Source of the DNA: Mucilaginibacter endophyticus
Lineage (GTDB): Bacteria > Bacteroidota > Bacteroidia > Sphingobacteriales > Sphingobacteriaceae
NCBI RefSeq assembly: GCF_003351025.1
Contig: NZ_QPCG01000010.1
Span: 111,380-175,379 of the forward strand
DNA length: 64,000 nucleotides
Reading direction: 5' to 3'
A program made the position numbers and the translations under genes. Shown in pieces: positions 44,957-54,036 of the stretch. The notes beneath the pieces are model-generated. The model had not been told where the DNA came from. It searched no databases and saw only the letters and a program-made list of their open reading frames with translations. Position 1 is the first letter of the stretch. Every line of letters starts with the position of its first letter.

Positions 44957-44964
44957 ATTAAACA

Positions 44965-45324
44965 TTAATTATTTGCCTTCATTTCTTCATATTCCCTGAT
45001 CAGCTTTTTGGTAGCCCTGGCAAGGTAGGCTGTTATTAATAGTTGATTCAGATCATCGGGCAATACGGTTTCGAGGCGTACCAGCATGTACTTGTAGTTT
45101 TGGTAATGTGGCGTAATGAAATACGTCTGCGGATCAAGCGCTATCCATTTTTCCCGCTCGGCGGTATGGATGGCCAATAACTCGTCCTTCTCTTTTATAT
45201 TGCAAAATATTTTGTTATTAACATAGAAAGCCGGGTCTTCAAAGCACATCTTATGCGTAACACCCGGTAGTGGCAACAGCGTGCTTTTCAAATACTGTAA
45301 AAAGATGTGCATATCGGTAGCCAT
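44965..45324 (-). CDS. MmcQ/YjbR-family protein, copy A
   Basis: A 119-residue protein of the MmcQ/YjbR (cyclophilin-like double-wing DNA-binding) family. It has LPLPGVTHKMCFEDPAFYVNN, an IHTAEREKWIALDPQTYFITPHY core and a C-terminal helix (AYLARATKKLIREYEEMKA). The ATG at 45324 (MATDMHIFLQ) matches the start of copy B. It is nearly identical to copy B, 491 bases away. The DNA-binding role is a family inference. Inverted-repeat elements lie on both sides. Confidence 0.88.
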   Translation of the reverse strand: MATDMHIFLQYLKSTLLPLPGVTHKMCFEDPAFYVNNKIFCNIKEKDELLAIHTAEREKWIALDPQTYFITPHYQNYKYMLVRLETVLPDDLNQLLITAYLARATKKLIREYEEMKANN

Positions 45325-45350
45325 AGTTAATTTTATTTGAAGAAATTTTA

Positions 45351-45447
45351 GTAGAGACGCATCACATGCGTCTCCCGTATGATAAGCTCTCTTGGAAATC
45401 TTTAACTGCAATAATTTGCAATTAAGACTCATGTGATGCGTCTCTAC
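45351..45447. repeat. GTAGAGACGCATC inverted-repeat element, copy 2
   Basis: The left arm starting GTAGAGACGCATCACATGCG (45351 on) and the right arm ATGTGATGCGTCTCTAC (45431-45447) pair with a few mismatches. It is the counterpart of 44858-44956 and lies between the two MmcQ genes. Confidence 0.75.
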
Positions 45448-45455
45448 GTTAACCT

Positions 45456-45815
45456 TTAATCATTAGCCTTCATTTCTTCATATTCCCTGATCAGCTTTTT
45501 GGTGGCCCTGACAAGGTAGGCTGTTATCAGCAATAGCTTCAGGTCATCGGGCGATACGGTTTCAAGCCGTACCAGCATGTATTTGTAGTTTTGGTAATGC
45601 GGCGTAATGAAATACGTACGCGGATCAAGCGCTATCCACTTTTCACGCTCGGTGGTATAAATGGCCAGCAGCTCATCCTTTTCATGTATGTTGGCGAAGA
45701 TCTTGTCGTTAACATAAAACGCCGGGTACTCAAAATGCATTTTGGTAGTAACACCTGGCAGCGGCAACAACGTGCTTTTCATAAACTGCAAAAAGATGTG
45801 CATATCGGTAGCCAT
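45456..45815 (-). CDS. MmcQ/YjbR-family protein, copy B
   Basis: A 119-residue homologue of copy A (about 85% identical by eye), with the same start MATDMHIFLQ (ATG at 45815) and the same domain (LPLPGVTTKMHFEYPAFYVND, IALDPRTYFITPHY). The two genes and the repeats between them form an approximate tandem duplication of about 490 bases. It diverges from the methyltransferase at 45886. Confidence 0.88.
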   Translation of the reverse strand: MATDMHIFLQFMKSTLLPLPGVTTKMHFEYPAFYVNDKIFANIHEKDELLAIYTTEREKWIALDPRTYFITPHYQNYKYMLVRLETVSPDDLKLLLITAYLVRATKKLIREYEEMKAND

Positions 45816-45885
45816 AGTTAAAGTTAATAAGTTTTCCCCACAGCATTTAATAAAACAGTAATTTCGGGTTGAAAACAGCGTGGCC

Positions 45886-46506
45886 ATGAACAGCAGCAAC
45901 CTCCGCAATTTATACGGTAATATCGATATCTATTTGTTCGATCAGTTATTGAAAGGTCGTTTTGATAATTGCCACACCGTGCTTGATGCCGGTTGTGGCA
46001 GCGGGCGTAACATTACCTATTTTTTGCAGAACGGGTATAAGGTGTACGGCGTTGATCAAAGCGAGCATGCTGTTGAATTATCCAAACGCCTATCGGCCGA
46101 TTTATGTCCCGATCATTCCCCCGATAATTTTAAACTGTCGGCTGTTGAAAACCTACCTTTCGACGATGCTCAGTTTGACTTGGTAATTTGCAGCGCGGTG
46201 CTGCACTTTGCCAATGATGCCGAGCATTTTGACAATATGCTGCGTTCGTTGTGGCGCGTACTGAAACCCGGCGGTTACTTTTTTGCCAGGCTGGCATCTG
46301 ATATAGGTATCGAAACCCTGGTGCAACCTCTTGGTAATTACCGCTATTTACTGCCGGACGGCTCCGAACGTTTTTTGGTAAATGAAGATATCTTGCTTGA
46401 GTATACCCGCGAACTGGCTGCGCAACTTTATGAACCTATTAAAACTACCAACGTGCAAAACCTGCGCTGTATGACAACCTGGTGCATGCAAAAAACAAAC
46501 GCATAA
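45886..46506 (+). CDS. Class I SAM-dependent methyltransferase
   Basis: A 206-residue methyltransferase (ATG at 45886; a GTG at 45880 is also possible). Motif I is VLDAGCGSGRNITYF, followed by the acidic loop VYGVDQSEHAVELSKR and FDLVICSAVLHF. The 'LRSLWRVLKPGGYFFARL' segment is typical of small-molecule methyltransferases. The acceptor is unknown. It is divergent from the MmcQ copy B. Confidence 0.9.
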   Translation: MNSSNLRNLYGNIDIYLFDQLLKGRFDNCHTVLDAGCGSGRNITYFLQNGYKVYGVDQSEHAVELSKRLSADLCPDHSPDNFKLSAVENLPFDDAQFDLVICSAVLHFANDAEHFDNMLRSLWRVLKPGGYFFARLASDIGIETLVQPLGNYRYLLPDGSERFLVNEDILLEYTRELAAQLYEPIKTTNVQNLRCMTTWCMQKTNA

Positions 46507-46681
46507 TTGCCGCCAGGCTTTTTCCCTTCTCTCCGTCTACGTCATTTACCGGTTCATCGATACAATATACCTGTGTATCGATACACAAAGTGTTAACGGC
46601 AATTTCGCTTGAAATATTTGCGTTAAGCCTACAATAACGGGTTAAACAACGATTATTATTTAACGCTTAACACACCACCTT

Positions 46682-47245
46682 ATGATTATTCTGCTTTGCG
46701 GCTTATCCGGATCAGGTAAAACTACCCTTGCTCAAAATGTTAAAATGCGACTGTCTGATACCGATGTTCCGGTTGAAATTATTGATGCCGACGTATATCG
46801 CCAAAAGCTGTTTCCAAATTTAGGTTATACTAAGGAAGATCGCTTCGACAATATCCGCAGGCTTGGCTTCATCGCCGGCAAATTATCCGGACACGGCGTG
46901 GTAACAATTATCAGTGCTATAAATCCCTATGATGTTATTCGCCGGGAACTGATAGCCACATACCCTGATGTAAAGCTTATACATATTGATTGCCCTGTTA
47001 AAACGCTGATGCAAAGAGATACCAAAGGCCTTTATAAACGCGCGCTGTTACCCGAAGGGCATCCGGATAAGGTAACCAACTTAAGCGGCGTTAATGATCC
47101 TTTTCAAATCCCGTCATCGCCCGATTTGTATATCAACACTCATATTACAAAACAGGGAGATGCTACAGAAATATTGGCTGGTTTTATTCTTGAAAACTAT
47201 CAGCAGGCGCAAATCAAACAACTATACCAAACCGGTCGCTATTAA
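46682..47245 (+). CDS. cysC: Adenylylsulfate (APS) kinase
   Basis: A 187-residue kinase making PAPS from APS and ATP. The P-loop GLSGSGKT is at residues 7-14. DADVYRQKLFPNLGYTKEDRFDNIRRLG carries the APS-binding and DNIRR motifs. The 'GLYKRALLPEGHPDKVTNLSGVNDPF' segment forms the lid. It lies 7 bases upstream of a sulfotransferase, so it probably supplies PAPS to it. ATP sulfurylase is not encoded in the window. A hairpin (46556-46582, ATCGATACA/TGTATCGAT) lies upstream. Confidence 0.93.
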   Translation: MIILLCGLSGSGKTTLAQNVKMRLSDTDVPVEIIDADVYRQKLFPNLGYTKEDRFDNIRRLGFIAGKLSGHGVVTIISAINPYDVIRRELIATYPDVKLIHIDCPVKTLMQRDTKGLYKRALLPEGHPDKVTNLSGVNDPFQIPSSPDLYINTHITKQGDATEILAGFILENYQQAQIKQLYQTGRY

Positions 47246-47252
47246 CTAAACC

Positions 47253-48128
47253 ATGATCAATACAACAGTCAAATTCACACCGAGGCAAACCTTAATTATT
47301 GCCGGTATGCACCGTTCAGGTACATCGCTTGTAACCAACTGGCTTAGTCGTTGCGGGCTGCAAATTGGCGAGCGCCTTTGCGGCAGCGGTACAGGCAATA
47401 TTGACGGGCACTTTGAGGATATGGAGTTTTTGAAGCTGCACGAAGAGATCCTTGATCGCAATAGTCTGGAAACATCGGGGCTGATTGACAAGAAAGATAT
47501 TGAAATCCCGCTTTACCAACTGGAAAAGCTAAAGGCGGTTATCGGTATCAAACAGCAGCTTTACGAGCAATGGGCCTGGAAAGACCCGCGTACTTGTTTG
47601 TTTCTGGATACCTACGCCAAGTTGCTGCCCGGCGCCAGGTACCTGGTGATTTTGCGTAACTATCAGTCGGTGGTTACCTCACTGCTCAGGCGCGATTTTG
47701 TTTACGTTGATAAAAAATACATGGCCCGTAAATATATTCAACGATTGGTTTGGGTTCATTTCAGGCGGGCCCGGCGACTTAAGGCATTTTACCATGATCA
47801 TGCCGAAAACTATTTAAAAGTATGGATCAGCTATAATGAAGCTATTCTAAATTCGCTCAAAAAGCTTCAGCCGGATGATTACCTGGTGATAAACTATTCC
47901 CAACTACTTGAAAATGACAGCGAGGTTTTTTCATTTTTAACCGATAAATGGAACTTTTCGCTCAATTATTTTGATTTTAAAGACGTGTACAAACAGGAGC
48001 TCATGAATAAAGCCGATGACATCAGCGATTTTGTTGCCGATAAGACACTGCTAATAAAGGCCACCTACCTGCTTAAGCGTTTGGGAAGCTATATGCGGGG
48101 CAGCGAAAGCTTTCCGGGGAAAGTATAA
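47253..48128 (+). CDS. PAPS-dependent sulfotransferase
   Basis: A 291-residue sulfotransferase. The 5'-phosphosulfate-binding motif is MHRSGTSLVTNWLSR, and the 3'-phosphate-binding region is around ILRNYQSVVTSLLRR. The start ATG at 47253 follows APS kinase by 7 bases, so the two form an operon producing sulfated glycans, lipids or peptides. The acceptor is not evident. Two-gene APS-kinase/sulfotransferase units are known in sulfated-metabolite pathways. Confidence 0.88.
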   Translation: MINTTVKFTPRQTLIIAGMHRSGTSLVTNWLSRCGLQIGERLCGSGTGNIDGHFEDMEFLKLHEEILDRNSLETSGLIDKKDIEIPLYQLEKLKAVIGIKQQLYEQWAWKDPRTCLFLDTYAKLLPGARYLVILRNYQSVVTSLLRRDFVYVDKKYMARKYIQRLVWVHFRRARRLKAFYHDHAENYLKVWISYNEAILNSLKKLQPDDYLVINYSQLLENDSEVFSFLTDKWNFSLNYFDFKDVYKQELMNKADDISDFVADKTLLIKATYLLKRLGSYMRGSESFPGKV

Positions 48129-48165
48129 TTTCCCGTCTGTAAGAACTGTTTATTCTTACAAAATA

Positions 48166-48301
48166 TTCATTGCCGTTGGTTTTAACCAACGGTGAAGAAT
48201 AATGAAAAATCCTGGCTTTAGCCCAATTGTGCAAGTGGATTTGGGCTGAAGCCCTCTCATCGCTATCTATTACTCCGTTGGTTAAAACCAACGGCAATGA
48301 A
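48166..48301. repeat. Inverted-repeat element with paired hairpins
   Basis: TTCATTGCCGTTGG... at 48166 and ...CCAACGGCAATGAA at 48301 are inverted copies. Each end is itself a hairpin (CCGTTGGTT with AACCAACGG). A GGGCTGAAGCCC-type palindrome lies between them. This 136-base element looks like a short mobile, non-coding repeat. Confidence 0.75.
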
Positions 48302-48389
48302 ATTTATCTATCTGTAAACGATATTCATCAATTCTAAACAACTTCTAAGGGCCTCTTGATATTGTCCTGAAAATTCGTTATATTATAGT

Positions 48390-49028
48390 ATGAATATTAT
48401 AACAGAATTTTACAATCAGGGTCTTGAACATTGGCCCAAAACAGGGCAGCACATCCTTGCCCATCAAACAGATCAGGAAATTGTAGTTTACCAGGCCTAC
48501 AAAAAAAGTATTGCAAGGTTTGCTGCTGAAAACCAGTTTTTGGGTGGAAGCGAATACAGCTACAATCGTATGTCGTGGATTAAGCCCAATTTTTTATGGA
48601 TGATGTACCGCTGCGGCTGGGCCGAAAAAGAAAACCAGGAAAGTGTGCTGGCTTTGTGGATTCAGAAAAAAGATTTCGAGGCCATTTTAAATGAAGCCGT
48701 GATATCGTCCTTTAATCCCCAATATCATGATAGCCACGAACAATGGCGGGCCGACTTAAATGAGAAAGAAGTACGCCTGCAATGGGATCCGGATCATGAT
48801 CCTTACGGACGTAAACAGGAACGCCGGGCAATACAATTGGGATTAAAAGGGGAGATGCTTGAAAACTTCGGAAAAAAGCAAATTTCCCGCATTGAGGATG
48901 TCACCGGTTTTGTAAAGCAACAAAAACAGTTGCTGGATACCGGCAGATCTCATGAACTGGAAATACCCCTTGAACGGTTTTACAAAACAACCAATGACGC
49001 TTTGAATAAGCGGGTTGGTATAGATTGA
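48390..49028 (+). CDS. DUF4291-family protein
   Basis: A 212-residue cytoplasmic protein. QEIVVYQAYKKSIARFAAENQ, then YNRMSWIKPNFLWMMYRCGWAEK, and VLALWIQKKDFEAIL match DUF4291. The family has no established reaction. It stands alone between two repeat-containing gaps. Confidence 0.85.
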   Translation: MNIITEFYNQGLEHWPKTGQHILAHQTDQEIVVYQAYKKSIARFAAENQFLGGSEYSYNRMSWIKPNFLWMMYRCGWAEKENQESVLALWIQKKDFEAILNEAVISSFNPQYHDSHEQWRADLNEKEVRLQWDPDHDPYGRKQERRAIQLGLKGEMLENFGKKQISRIEDVTGFVKQQKQLLDTGRSHELEIPLERFYKTTNDALNKRVGID

Positions 49029-49248
49029 TAGTTGGAGCTCCCAGCCTCTAATAGCCTTACTGGCAAACAGCCACTCTCTTCTTAAACTTTCCCATCCGGG
49101 AGGGTAAAGCAAATAAAAGCCTCGCTTTTACTCAATTTTAAATAACTCTTCAGGTTAATTTTACAGTATTTAAATGATTTACGGTTATCATTCTGTTTAA
49201 TTGTTAGGTTCTCTATATCAGTTAAATAACTACTATTTTAAAACCTTA

Positions 49249-49279
49249 TTTGTAATTAATCTAAATAAATATACCTTTG
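49249..49279 (+). promoter_or_regulatory. Consensus Bacteroidota promoter for TonB receptor
   Basis: TTTG (49249-49252), 19 bases, then TACCTTTG (49272-49279) match the -33/-7 consensus exactly. The predicted start near 49286 leaves an 85-base leader before the receptor ATG at 49371. The leader matches no riboswitch that I recognise. Confidence 0.8.
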
Positions 49280-49370
49280 CGCCCAAATCCGGTCTTGCTG
49301 GTCGCCAAAACTTCATGGCTGGGATTCAGTTAATGCTGATCCTTTAATCAATTTATTATTTAAGTAAAAT

Positions 49371-51791
49371 ATGCGTTTTACAATTACCCCTATTTGCGCG
49401 TTTGGCAAGTCTGCCGTAATAAACGTTAAAAATAATTTCTTTAAAGCTTTTACCTGTCTGCTGATGCTTTTGCTGTTAGGTATCAATGTAAAAGCTCAAA
49501 CAACTACCGGTTCAATAAAAGGTACCGTAAAAACAGCTGACGGTAAAGCTGCCGAGTTTGTGAATGTAGTTTTAACCAATACGCAGTTTGGTGCCACCGC
49601 CGGACAAACCGGGCATTTCACCATTAAAAATGTTCCGACAGGCACCTACACCATAGTTGCCAGCTTTATCGGCCTGCAAACTCAAACCAAACAGGTTACC
49701 GTTACCGCAGGCGAAACCACAACAGTGAACTTTGTTTTATCCGAGGGCGCAAAAGACTTGCAGGAGGTTTACGTAAAAAGCGCAAAACACAACAAATTCC
49801 TGAAAAAGGAGACTGAAGATGTTGCCCGTTTGCCGTTAAAAAACCTTGAGAACCCGCAGGTATATAGCGTAGTGACCAGCGAGCTGATGAAAGAGCAGGT
49901 TGTAACCAGTTATGTAGATGGTTTTAAAAACATCCCGGGTACCGGCGTGCCTTTGGTTTATAACAACGGGCGCACAACCTTATTATCGCGCGGTTTTGTT
50001 ACCGGTAACTTTATCCGTAACAGCGTTGCCGGTTACAATTTTAACAGCATTGATCCTGCGGATATTGAAAAGATTGAAGCTATAAAAGGCCCTACCGGTA
50101 CATTGTACAACAGCAGCCTTGCTTCATTTGGCGGTTTATTTAACCGGGTTACCAAGCAACCCAATGAAACGCCGCGTACCGAAATAGCCTATCAAACCGG
50201 CAGCTTTGACCTTAATCGCCTTACCGCGGATGTTAATATGCCGTTGAATAAAGATAAAACCGTGCTGTTTCGGGTTAACGCCGCCTTGCATAATGAACAT
50301 AGTTTTCAGGATGCCGGCTTTACACGTAGTATTTTTGTTGCCCCAAGTATTACTTACATTGTTAACGACCGCTTAACTGTTGATGTAGATGCTGAAATAG
50401 GTAATTCAAATGCTACATCGGCATACAGGCTTGCTCCGGATGCCAAAGGGAAAATTTATAATATCAAAGATCTCGGTATCGATTATAAACGCTCATTCGC
50501 TAACAACAGTGTTGATTACCTGAGCAGGCAGATTGATCTTTACTCGCTGATCAACTATAAAATTTCGGATCACTGGAAATCGCAAACCATGTTTAACAAA
50601 ACCTACTCATCAACCAAAGGTTATGTTACGCAGCTAAGCTTGGCCGATACCCTGATTAAGCAGCAGGCCATCAGCCAGGATTATCCTTACTATATTACCA
50701 ATGTTCAGCAAAATTTTATCGGCGATTTTAAGATCGGCCATTTTCGTAACCGTATAGTTGCCGGTCTGGAATATTATAACCAAAGAAGCAATTGGACAAA
50801 CTATACGGTTACCCTGCCTGGTATCAGCTATAAAAATCCTGGCGCGGCTTACAATAACTTTAATGTCGATAAAATATCATCGCTGGTAGCGGCTTTAGCT
50901 CCTAACGCTAATTCGTACGTGCAGAATAATCAAAGCTCGTATGCCGCTTATGTTTCGGATGTGTTTAATATTACCGAAAGATTGAACGCGATGGCCAGCC
51001 TCAGGATAGATAGGTTTGTAAACAAAGGCGCTTATACCCCGGCCAATGGTAAAACAACCGGTAATTTTAGCCAAACGGCGTTATCTCCAAAATTTGGTTT
51101 GGTTTACCAGTTAGTTAAAGATCAGATTTCATTATTTGGCAACTACATGAACGGGTTTAACAATGCTACGCCTACGGCCACAGCCTTTGATAATTCAACT
51201 TTCAAGCCCCAGTATGCCAACCAGTGGGAAGGCGGTGTAAAGGTTGATGCCTGGGATCATAAAATAAGTTCAACCGTAAGTTACTATAATATTAATGTAA
51301 CCAATACCATCATGGACGATTTGGCCCATCCAGGTTTTATAACACAGGCTGGTACCCAATTAAGCAAAGGTATTGAAGCCGAAGTTATAGCCAATCCCGT
51401 TAGCGGTTTTAACATTGTTGCCGGTTTTGCTTATAACGACAGTAAAATAACTAACGGAGCGGCTTCTGTGCAGGGTTTGCGCCCGGCTAACTCGGGCCCG
51501 GCCAGGTTGGCAAACATTTGGATGAGTTACCGTATTATGCATGGCAGCGTTCAGGGTTTAGGTTTTGGTGTGGGCGGCAATTACGGCAGCGATTCGTACC
51601 AAACCAATACGCAAACATTCAAGTTTACTATACCGTCATATACTACAGTTGATGCTACGGTATTTTACGATCAGCCTAAATACCGCGTAGGCTTTAAACT
51701 GGATAACCTTACCAACGAAAAATACTGGTCGTTCCGTTTGGCGCCGCAAAATCCAACCCGCGGAACATTGAGCGTTAGCATCAAGTTTTAA
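49371..51791 (+). CDS. TonB-dependent receptor, siderophore type
   Basis: An 806-residue outer-membrane transporter. The signal peptide ends at about residue 43 (VKAQ). A CarboxypepD_reg-like domain follows (about 48-120: GSIKGTVKTADGKAAEFVNVVLTNTQ), then the plug (about 150-240: IEKIEAIKGPTGTLYNSSL) and a 22-strand barrel with the C-terminal FRLAPQNPTRGTLSVSIKF ending in Phe. The NTERLNAMASLRIDRF-type strands match siderophore receptors (FecA/FpvA-like). The ligand cannot be told. A perfect promoter lies 85 bases upstream. Confidence 0.93.
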   Translation: MRFTITPICAFGKSAVINVKNNFFKAFTCLLMLLLLGINVKAQTTTGSIKGTVKTADGKAAEFVNVVLTNTQFGATAGQTGHFTIKNVPTGTYTIVASFIGLQTQTKQVTVTAGETTTVNFVLSEGAKDLQEVYVKSAKHNKFLKKETEDVARLPLKNLENPQVYSVVTSELMKEQVVTSYVDGFKNIPGTGVPLVYNNGRTTLLSRGFVTGNFIRNSVAGYNFNSIDPADIEKIEAIKGPTGTLYNSSLASFGGLFNRVTKQPNETPRTEIAYQTGSFDLNRLTADVNMPLNKDKTVLFRVNAALHNEHSFQDAGFTRSIFVAPSITYIVNDRLTVDVDAEIGNSNATSAYRLAPDAKGKIYNIKDLGIDYKRSFANNSVDYLSRQIDLYSLINYKISDHWKSQTMFNKTYSSTKGYVTQLSLADTLIKQQAISQDYPYYITNVQQNFIGDFKIGHFRNRIVAGLEYYNQRSNWTNYTVTLPGISYKNPGAAYNNFNVDKISSLVAALAPNANSYVQNNQSSYAAYVSDVFNITERLNAMASLRIDRFVNKGAYTPANGKTTGNFSQTALSPKFGLVYQLVKDQISLFGNYMNGFNNATPTATAFDNSTFKPQYANQWEGGVKVDAWDHKISSTVSYYNINVTNTIMDDLAHPGFITQAGTQLSKGIEAEVIANPVSGFNIVAGFAYNDSKITNGAASVQGLRPANSGPARLANIWMSYRIMHGSVQGLGFGVGGNYGSDSYQTNTQTFKFTIPSYTTVDATVFYDQPKYRVGFKLDNLTNEKYWSFRLAPQNPTRGTLSVSIKF

Positions 51792-51816
51792 AAGCGATAA
51801 TCATTAAGAGGAAAGG

Positions 51817-51864
51817 CTTATGTCTCCTCAGGGTCTCTCGGAGAGGACCCTGAGGAGACATAAG
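51817..51864 (+). terminator. 19-base perfect hairpin after TonB receptor
   Basis: CTTATGTCTCCTCAGGGTC (51817-51835) pairs with 51846-51864 with no mismatch. No T-run follows directly, so it may stabilise or process the mRNA 3' end rather than terminate by itself. Confidence 0.6.
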
Positions 51865-51896
51865 TGCTTTGTCGTTTGATGAGCAAGGCGTCTTGT

Positions 51897-52048
51897 TTTG
51901 CCCCTCTGGGGCAAAGGATATTTCTATATTTTTTATGCTACAAACCTTTTGCACCTCTGGTGCATCTGTCTTTCAAAGCATCTAAAACTAACATGATCTT
52001 TATTAAATTGTAAAATCCCCCGGAGGGGGAAAAGGTTTGTAGAAATGA
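51897..52048. repeat. AAAAGGTTTGTAGAAA-type inverted-repeat element
   Basis: TACAAACCTTTTGCACCTC-type sequence near 51940 and GGGGGAAAAGGTTTGTAGAAA-type sequence near 52026 face each other. GCCCCTCTGGGGC and CCCCCGGAGGGGG hairpins lie between or beside them. The same AAAAGGTTTGTAGAAA end recurs near 63685. This looks like a dispersed palindromic element. Confidence 0.7.
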
Positions 52049-52246
52049 TGTTTCCTCGCCCTTATCCGAACCCCAGAGGGGTTCAACTTATACTGATTAC
52101 TCCACTGGCAATAGACATTTGACTATTAATTTTGCAGGTTAACTTAAACACCGAGAGGCCCAGGGGAGACAAAAAAACTCAAATCAGGTGTAGCATTCTT
52201 TTGTGTATGCCCGTATTATTGATATACAAACCAAACTTTCACAAAT

Positions 52247-52936
52247 ATGAAATTACCTTTAACCTTATCATTCCTGTTATTATTGGCATGCTTAAAATTA
52301 TCGGCTCAAACCAAAGCTATTCAGTTTGGTATTAAAGCGGGGATTGCGACAACTTCGTTATCGCGCACTCCCGGTACAGATATCAAGCTTGATAAGGCCG
52401 ACAAAAGTGGGTTCGGTTATTTTGCGGGAGCTTTTGCCAGCTTTAATTTTAACAGATTTTCATTGCAGCCTGCCATTATTTTCAATGCTTTAAGCAGCCA
52501 GAGCTCCCAAAATGCAATAAGCGGTGATATTATTTACCGAACGTACGGCAAATGGCGCTTATACTATTTACAGGTGCCTGTTAACCTGATATATAATATC
52601 CCGGTGCAGGGTGGTGGTTTTTATGTAGGTGCCGGACCTTATATTGCTAATGCTTTATCGGGCAGGTTTACACCTGCTGTGGATCCGGTTTTGCCAAATG
52701 CTTCATCATTAGCAGCTTCACCTCCTTTTAATGCGAAATTCGGTAATGATGACTTTAGTAATTTTAAACGTTTTGATTACGGCGCGAACGCGGTTGCGGG
52801 CTTTGCGTTAAATAGCGGTTTTATGATCAACGCTGTTTATAACTTAGGGATAGCTAATATCCAGGGAAATGACAGATATATTTACGAAAGCACAAAAACC
52901 AGGAGCTTGGGTATAGCTTTGGGCTATAAATTTTAG
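52247..52936 (+). CDS. Outer-membrane beta-barrel protein (OmpA/porin-like)
   Basis: A 229-residue protein with signal peptide MKLPLTLSFLLLLACLKLSA. The barrel pattern includes IQFGIKAGIATTSLSRTP, YLQVPVNLIYNIPVQGGGFYVGAGPYI and the final YIYESTKTRSLGIALGYKF. A TAATTTTG at 52127-52134 could be its -7 element, giving a leader of about 105 bases. It follows the TonB receptor but is separated by repeats. Confidence 0.85.
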   Translation: MKLPLTLSFLLLLACLKLSAQTKAIQFGIKAGIATTSLSRTPGTDIKLDKADKSGFGYFAGAFASFNFNRFSLQPAIIFNALSSQSSQNAISGDIIYRTYGKWRLYYLQVPVNLIYNIPVQGGGFYVGAGPYIANALSGRFTPAVDPVLPNASSLAASPPFNAKFGNDDFSNFKRFDYGANAVAGFALNSGFMINAVYNLGIANIQGNDRYIYESTKTRSLGIALGYKF

Positions 52937-52990
52937 GGCCCGTATATTGGCATAACTCAAACTTTCATAGCTGAAAATTGTATTTCAACT

Positions 52991-53950
52991 ATGAAAGCAT
53001 TGGTTTTTGAGCAGGCGGGCAATGCCGCTGATGTGATTCAGCTAAAACATTTGGCTTACCCCAAACCGGCCCCCGGCCAGTTACTTGTCAGGGTAAAGGC
53101 CAGTCCTATACATCCGGCCGATCTGCTTTTTATCGAAGGGAAATACCGCTATAAACCCGTGCTACCCCAAATAGCTGGCCTGGAAGGTGCAGGTTATGTA
53201 GAGGAAGCAGGTCACGATAGCATTATCCCCAGGGGGAGCCTTGTAGCATTTAGCAAAATAGGGGCATGGGCGCAATACGTGATAGTTGATGAGCAGGATG
53301 TAGTATTATTACCCGATACTTTTCCGGTACAAAAAGCTGCACAATTAACGCTTAATCCATATACCGCTTATGGTTTAATACAGGAAGCAAAAGTAAAAAG
53401 TGGCGATTGGCTGCTGCTCACCGCCGGTCACTCTACAGTATCGCGCATCATAATACAACTGGCCGCCGAAAAAGGGATCTGCGTAATAGCCACCGTACGC
53501 CACGAAGAACAAAAGCAAGAGTTACTGGCGCTAAAGGCCGAACAGGTAATTGTGCTGGCCCCCGGCGAGCTTAAGCAAACAATTAATGAGCTTACTAAAG
53601 GCAAGGGGATCAAAGCCGCGCTGGATGCGGTTGGCGGTACCCTGGCTACCGAAATAATTTCGTCTCTTTCTCCAGGCGGACGCCTTATTGTCTATGGACT
53701 GCTTGATCCAAAACCAACATCTTATTTAAATGCGGAAGTTGTTTTTAAAAACCTGATGATTAAAGGATTTGGCGTAAGGGGATATGTTGAGAGCTTATCG
53801 CACGAGGAACGGACACATATGATCAGCCATCTGGTACACTCTATCGGCCGGGCCGAATTTAAGCTTTCGCCGGCGGCGACCTACCCGGTTGATGAGTTTG
53901 GGCAGGCTTTGGCTTATCATAAAGGAGGGAAGGTTTTATTGGAGTTTTAA
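52991..53950 (+). CDS. Zinc-type alcohol dehydrogenase / quinone oxidoreductase
   Basis: A 319-residue MDR-family oxidoreductase. Features are an N-terminal GroES-like domain (ASPIHPADLLFIEGKYRYKP; LPQIAGLEGAGYVEEAGHD), a NAD(P)-binding domain (LLLTAGHSTVSRIIIQLAAEKG; AALDAVGGTLATEI) and the AGHS/VGG motif in place of the usual AAGG. No catalytic Cys zinc ligands are visible, so it is probably a quinone oxidoreductase-like enzyme. It is the first of a run of detoxification and stress genes. Confidence 0.88.
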   Translation: MKALVFEQAGNAADVIQLKHLAYPKPAPGQLLVRVKASPIHPADLLFIEGKYRYKPVLPQIAGLEGAGYVEEAGHDSIIPRGSLVAFSKIGAWAQYVIVDEQDVVLLPDTFPVQKAAQLTLNPYTAYGLIQEAKVKSGDWLLLTAGHSTVSRIIIQLAAEKGICVIATVRHEEQKQELLALKAEQVIVLAPGELKQTINELTKGKGIKAALDAVGGTLATEIISSLSPGGRLIVYGLLDPKPTSYLNAEVVFKNLMIKGFGVRGYVESLSHEERTHMISHLVHSIGRAEFKLSPAATYPVDEFGQALAYHKGGKVLLEF

Positions 53951-54036
53951 CAACAAAATAATGTATTAAAATAGTTAAACAAATCGTAAATTTAGCATTA
54001 AGCGCACGGGTCTCGTACGTACCTAAATTGTTTGTT

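Noticed and set aside
44858..45447. CRISPR array
   Set aside because: The two repeat elements are palindromic, about 98 bases long and separated by a gene, without short regular spacers or cas genes.
49286..49370. TPP or cobalamin riboswitch before the TonB receptor
   Set aside because: The conserved CTGAGA and ACCTGATC elements of TPP and the conserved cobalamin box are not present.
52132..52335. 67-codon plus-strand frame overlapping the beta-barrel gene start
   Set aside because: It lies out of frame with the signal-peptide-bearing gene at 52247 and has no features of its own.
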